A DNA stretch of 64,000 bases, taken from NCBI GenBank assembly GCA_963739515.1, contig CAVUAO010000002.1, forward strand, positions 186,001-250,000, written 5' to 3'. Within the stretch, counting starts at the first letter, position 1; every line of letters starts with the position of its first letter. The notes beneath the pieces were generated by a model. The model saw nothing but the letters and a program-made list of their open reading frames with translations, was not told the DNA's origin and searched no databases. Source of the DNA: JBFYTX01 sp963739515. GTDB lineage: Bacteria; Chloroflexota; Dehalococcoidia; Dehalococcoidales; RBG-16-60-22. Positions 63,374-64,000 of the stretch are shown here, piece after piece. The translations under genes were made by a program, and so were the position numbers.

Positions 63374-64000
63374 ATGAGCTACTCGATTATCGAAGACACC
63401 CTGGAGGGTCTGAAATCCTACCGGACCGGTTCCCCGCCAAAGCTTAAATGGCCTTCCGTGTTCGTTTTACCAGAATGGCTGCAGGTCTGGTGGCAGGTGT
63501 TCGGGGCAGGGAACAAAATGCGGCTACGCGTGGTCCGGGAGGGAGATAAAGCCATTGGCGTTGCGCCGTTAATGGTCAAGGACGACGTGGCGTTGCTTAT
63601 CGGCGATACGGACGTTTGCGATTACGTTGATTTTATCGTGACTCCCGGGTTGGAAAAGGAGTTCTTCAACGTCGTTCTGGACGACCTCAAGAAAGCGGGC
63701 ATCCGCCGCCTCGACTTAAAGCACGTGCGTCCGGATTCAGCCGTAGTCACCGCCTTGGCGCCGCTCGCGCAGAGTCGGGGATTTAAAGTGGCGACGGTGA
63801 AGGATAATGTTTCCCTGGAAATGGACTTGCCCCCGTCATTTGACGACTATATGGCAGGTTTGGATACCAAGCAGCGCCACGAGGTCCGGCGTAAGCTGAG
63901 GAGGCTAAACGAAGAAGGCACGATAGACTACCGCTTCGTTAATGAAGGACCGGAACTTTCCTCAATAATGGATACTTTCTTTAAAATGTTCGTCGAGAGC
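63374..64000 (+). CDS. BioF2-like acetyltransferase (FemAB/GNAT fold), cut by the window end
   Basis: 209 codons are open from ATG 63374 to the edge. The N-terminal part (FVLPEWLQVWWQVFGAGNKMRLRVVREGDKAIGVAPLMV in parts) and the DTKQRHEVRRKLRRLNEEG segment match the acetyltransferase_6/CelD-BioF2 family, which typically acts on polysaccharide or peptidoglycan precursors. The C-terminal half is missing. It lies 53 bases after the RACo-like gene and may be cotranscribed. Confidence 0.75.
   Translation, partial: MSYSIIEDTLEGLKSYRTGSPPKLKWPSVFVLPEWLQVWWQVFGAGNKMRLRVVREGDKAIGVAPLMVKDDVALLIGDTDVCDYVDFIVTPGLEKEFFNVVLDDLKKAGIRRLDLKHVRPDSAVVTALAPLAQSRGFKVATVKDNVSLEMDLPPSFDDYMAGLDTKQRHEVRRKLRRLNEEGTIDYRFVNEGPELSSIMDTFFKMFVES

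Overview
The window looks like a chromosomal segment of an uncultured anaerobic bacterium. Dehalococcoidia (Chloroflexota) is my best guess. The guess rests on moderate-to-high G+C, the short EF-Ts, the ThiD2-ThiE fusion, the small DUF5679 and DUF951 proteins, a Gram-positive-style LexA box, and a beta-oxidation block next to a molybdopterin enzyme and a RACo-type ferredoxin. This is inference from gene content; there is no rRNA gene. No prophage, transposase, CRISPR array or rRNA operon was seen. The only RNA gene found is a tRNA-Thr.

Layout. 1-10112: der (partial), argF, rph, a proB-hypothetical-proA operon, mfd (frameshifted) and an A+T-rich membrane gene. 10113-19000: small membrane proteins, DAHP synthase, an alpha/beta hydrolase, purF, lexA with its own operator, ilvE, a VTT/DedA-type protein and an MFS carrier. 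19000-28300: a pabB-pabA-pabC set for p-aminobenzoate, argC, small zinc proteins, a pfk-aldolase pair, pyrF and a response regulator. 28450-37550: tRNA-Thr, an MBL hydrolase, a bicupin/E1-alpha/E1-beta operon, a PadR-controlled ABC exporter, an MFS carrier and sbcD. 37700-51850: a SnoaL-like protein, the rpsB-tsf-pyrH-frr-uppS-cdsA-rsmG block, pdxS-pdxT-(R3H ATPase)-tmk-rnhB-yraN, thiE, a translin-family protein, an HRDC protein and an SDR. 52000-64000: a molybdopterin oxidoreductase with its Fe-S subunit divergent from a thiolase, DUF35 protein, HAD-ECH fusion, two acyl-CoA dehydrogenases and a RACo-like ferredoxin. A partial acetyltransferase-like gene closes the window. The 54.9-61.1 kb genes together supply the steps of an acyl-CoA beta-oxidation spiral, possibly for a dicarboxylic, cyclic or aromatic-derived acyl-CoA.

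Two features cut across the window. First, a two-hairpin intergenic repeat occurs ten times, always in the same orientation whatever the flanking genes do; paired arms vary in a compensatory way. Two further repeat families (one MITE-like, one A+T-rich tandem) also lie between genes. Second, at least eight otherwise intact conserved genes are interrupted by a single-base indel (mfd, DUF998, ilvE, VTT, sbcD, SDR, and both genes of the molybdopterin enzyme). This is more consistent with sequence or assembly error than with eight real pseudogenes, and gene boundaries there should be read with that in mind.

Several promoters (pfkA, pabB, the VTT gene, the DUF998 gene, the RACo-like gene) put the predicted transcription start within a few bases of the start codon, suggesting frequent leaderless transcripts.
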